Below, piece by piece: positions 62,146 through 64,000 of a stretch of DNA of 64,000 nucleotides. The notes beneath the pieces were generated by a model. That model did no database searches. It saw nothing but the letters and a program-made list of their open reading frames with translations, and was not told where the DNA came from. Made by a program: the position numbers and the translations under genes. Position 1 is the stretch's first letter. Each line of letters opens with the position of its first letter. Source of the stretch: Bacteroidota bacterium (GTDB lineage Bacteria; Bacteroidota; Bacteroidia; NS11-12g; UBA955); NCBI GenBank assembly GCA_030682255.1, contig JAUXOK010000023.1:124001-188000 (forward strand), given 5' to 3'.

Positions 62146-63273
62146 TCACTTAATTAAATCTAATGATTTTAAAAACTTAGTTATTTCATAATCTGTATAA
62201 ACTTTAGCATAACCAATAAATCGCTTTATTTCATTAAAATTACCATCCATCAAAATTAAAGTTGGAAATTCTTCGATAAAATGAAAAGGGGCATTTTTAA
62301 TCTTATCTAGTTGCAAAAAATGATAGTCTCTTTTATATAAGTAATTTAAAATGTTTTCTTTTTTATCTGATTTGTTTGCACCAATTATAATAAGTTTATT
62401 ACTATCTATTTTTTCATGTAATTTTTTCATAAAAGGCATCATCTCCAAACAAGGTCTGCATGACAAATACCAATAATCAAACAGATAATATTTGTTTGTA
62501 TCTATTACTAATAATGTATCTGCATCATTAAAACCAAATGTATGAATTACTTTGCTTGTTTTGCTAATTGTATCTTTAACAGGGTTTATATTTTTTTTTT
62601 CTGGAATTGGGGTATAAAGACCCAATTGAAGAGTTTTGTTTAAACTGTCAAAGCAGTTGTTTTTTAAATAATGGTATTCAATTCTTAAATAAGCATCTGG
62701 GTCATTTTCATTGTGATTAAACTCTTCTAACTTAAATATTTTGTAATCGTCTTTAAAATAGAGTTTTCTAGTTCGATTTAATTTCTTATATTTTTGGGTT
62801 AATATAAAAGTATCGTTTACTCTTAAAACAGTATGTTTCCCATATGTTTTTTTACTGAAATCGCCTTTATTTTTTCTTGGTATTGAACCAAGAGAGTAGA
62901 AGCTTGAGCGAGGTATTTTTTTATCAAAATTCACTTCTTTAAATATTTTTTTTTCTTCCTCAAAAATTCTTTTTTTGTTTTCGTAACTGTATTTATTGCC
63001 GTCTAAATAATGAAGCCAATATATTGTTGAAAATACTATTTGGTGATTATTGATATTATTTGATTTCAGCAAAAAAACTTCTTTAAATGTATATGTATCG
63101 TTTTTAAATCTGTTAAATGAAAAAAAATCAATAAATACAGTCGAATCTTTAATATCATAAAACGATAGGTTATTTGCAATTAAATTTTTATAAATTTCTT
63201 TATCTGTCTGTGCATATAAATTTGCATGCAGTGCAAAGATTATTAACATTAAGATTCGTTTGTATTTCATCAT
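62146..63273 (-). CDS. Thioredoxin-like (TlpA/redoxin) secreted protein
   Basis: The start at 63273 gives MMKYKRILMLIIFALHANLYAQ, a signal peptide. The first ~240 residues are unassigned and beta-rich. The C-terminal thioredoxin domain (about 250-375) has the active-site pair in YWYLSCRPCLEMMPF and the cis-Pro region in EEFPTLILMDGN. This layout is common in Bacteroidota TlpA-like disulfide proteins of the periplasm. The CRPC redox pair is intact. Confidence 0.85.
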   Translation of the reverse strand: MMKYKRILMLIIFALHANLYAQTDKEIYKNLIANNLSFYDIKDSTVFIDFFSFNRFKNDTYTFKEVFLLKSNNINNHQIVFSTIYWLHYLDGNKYSYENKKRIFEEEKKIFKEVNFDKKIPRSSFYSLGSIPRKNKGDFSKKTYGKHTVLRVNDTFILTQKYKKLNRTRKLYFKDDYKIFKLEEFNHNENDPDAYLRIEYHYLKNNCFDSLNKTLQLGLYTPIPEKKNINPVKDTISKTSKVIHTFGFNDADTLLVIDTNKYYLFDYWYLSCRPCLEMMPFMKKLHEKIDSNKLIIIGANKSDKKENILNYLYKRDYHFLQLDKIKNAPFHFIEEFPTLILMDGNFNEIKRFIGYAKVYTDYEITKFLKSLDLIK

Positions 63274-63367
63274 TTTATGTATTTTTTTAAGCAATTATTA
63301 GTTCGTTAGTTGCAAAGAAAACTTATTATTTTTTGATTACAAATAATATCAATCCTAACATTAAAAT

Positions 63368-64000
63368 TTACCTATAAATCTTAACATTCATTACCCCATC
63401 CACGCCCAAACTCGCTCTGTACATCCCTTCGCTGTTAAAAGGCATTTCGATGTTCCCCATAGCATCTATAGCAACCAATCCGCCTTCTCCGCCTATTTTT
63501 ACGAGTTTATCCATTACCACAATTTCGCAGGCTTGTTTTAAGGTCAATCCTTTGTATGCCATTAAACAACTGATGTCGTAAGCCACCACACTTCTGATAA
63601 ATAATTCGCCATGTCCTGTGCAACTGATAGCACACGTTTCGTTGTTGGCATACGTACCCGCTCCGATAATGGGCGAATCGCCTACTCTGCCAAACTTTTT
63701 ATTGGTCATGCCACCCGTACTGGTTGCAGCAGCAATATTGCCATCTTTATCTAACGCTACGGCACCAACGGTTCCCATCTTGTTTTCCGATTTAGCGGTA
63801 TGGTCTAGCTGATAATTTTCGGTATCTTTGATGTCCAACCATTGTTGGTAGCGATGCTCGGTATGAAAATAGGCATTGTCTGCAAATTCAATGTTTACGG
63901 ATTTGGCAAACGCTTCTGCACCATCGCCAGACATCATCACATGGGGCGATTTTGTCATCACCGCATGTGCCAACAAAACTGGATTTTTGATGTTTTTTAC
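63368..64000 (-). CDS. Isoaspartyl peptidase / L-asparaginase (Ntn hydrolase), 3' part
   Basis: The frame is open to the right edge (VKNIKNPVLLAHAV...), so the N-terminal part lies outside the window. The autocleavage site and new N-terminal Thr lie in KMGTVGAVALDKDGNIAAATSTGG, followed by GRVGDSPIIGAGTYAN and the substrate loop CTGHGELFIR. The enzyme removes beta-aspartyl residues from damaged peptides or hydrolyses asparagine. The visible length suits the beta subunit plus the linker. Confidence 0.93.
   Translation of the reverse strand, partial: VKNIKNPVLLAHAVMTKSPHVMMSGDGAEAFAKSVNIEFADNAYFHTEHRYQQWLDIKDTENYQLDHTAKSENKMGTVGAVALDKDGNIAAATSTGGMTNKKFGRVGDSPIIGAGTYANNETCAISCTGHGELFIRSVVAYDISCLMAYKGLTLKQACEIVVMDKLVKIGGEGGLVAIDAMGNIEMPFNSEGMYRASLGVDGVMNVKIYR

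Noticed and set aside
1-64000. tRNA, rRNA or tmRNA genes
   Set aside because: No gap shows a cloverleaf-like sequence or rRNA motif by eye; a tRNAscan or Infernal run would be decisive.

Overview
This 64 kb window is a low-GC (by eye about one third G+C), densely coded stretch of a Bacteroidota chromosome. Four things point to that phylum. Several proteins carry type IX secretion (T9SS) C-terminal sorting domains. There is a PorE-like TPR/PD40/OmpA lipoprotein. Many families are typical of the phylum (DUF4271 beside hemD, DUF4834, DUF2851, DUF3109, the PG_1098-type methyltransferase, secreted 'AsnB-like' proteins). Many genes are preceded by the Bacteroidota promoter pattern TTG/TTTG, a spacer of 17-23 nt, then TAnnTTTG, with no obvious Shine-Dalgarno sequence. 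I cannot fix the order; it does not look like a gut Bacteroides. No rRNA, tRNA, CRISPR array, prophage or intact insertion sequence was seen.

Layout. 1-7.7 kb: TPR protein tail, secG, riboflavin synthase, CAP-domain protein, M1 peptidase, DUF4468 and DUF4834 proteins, a LUD-like protein and panC. 7.7-21.6 kb: a large BNR-repeat T9SS cargo, lipA, OsmC, the bacillithiol-type protein YtxJ with a previously missed 45-residue lipoprotein, a BamA-like/DUF4271/hemD operon, a PKD-domain T9SS cargo, maf, a UbiA prenyltransferase and a rhomboid protease. 21.7-27.2 kb: AraC regulator plus TonB-dependent receptor, a histidine phosphatase, and a menaquinone pair (hotdog thioesterase plus isochorismate synthase). 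27.2-33 kb: radA with a duplicated 3' end flanking a single-gene cassette, an ExbB-X-ExbD-ExbD operon, and PspC/LiaF-like membrane proteins. 33-42.8 kb: a seven-repeat beta-propeller T9SS cargo, B12-dependent ribonucleotide reductase, a GGGP synthase, two paralogous lipoproteins, an inverted-repeat-bounded element and a DUF4143 ATPase behind a three-unit palindrome array. 42.9-55.7 kb: a GT-C-like membrane protein, purKE with DUF3109 and SprT-like genes, a DUF1573/reductase/CrcB/AsnB-like operon, a VWA lipoprotein inside a second repeat-flanked cassette, an M13 peptidase and DUF2851. 55.8-64 kb: the PorE-like lipoprotein, the ahcY-nlpC-murQ operon, a repeat-rich gap, a thioredoxin-like lipid-envelope protein and a truncated isoaspartyl peptidase.

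The most unusual points are structural. Two separate single-gene insertions are each flanked by perfect direct repeats copied from the end of a neighbouring gene: a 97 bp repeat of the radA 3' end, and a 30 bp repeat of the M13 peptidase 5' end. Each cassette appears to bring its own promoter, and neither has a recombinase. A three-unit palindrome array with an exact 32 bp period sits on the promoter of an AAA/DUF4143 ATPase. The window also carries both a GGGP synthase and a UbiA enzyme of the DGGGP synthase type, the two steps that build archaeal-type ether lipids.
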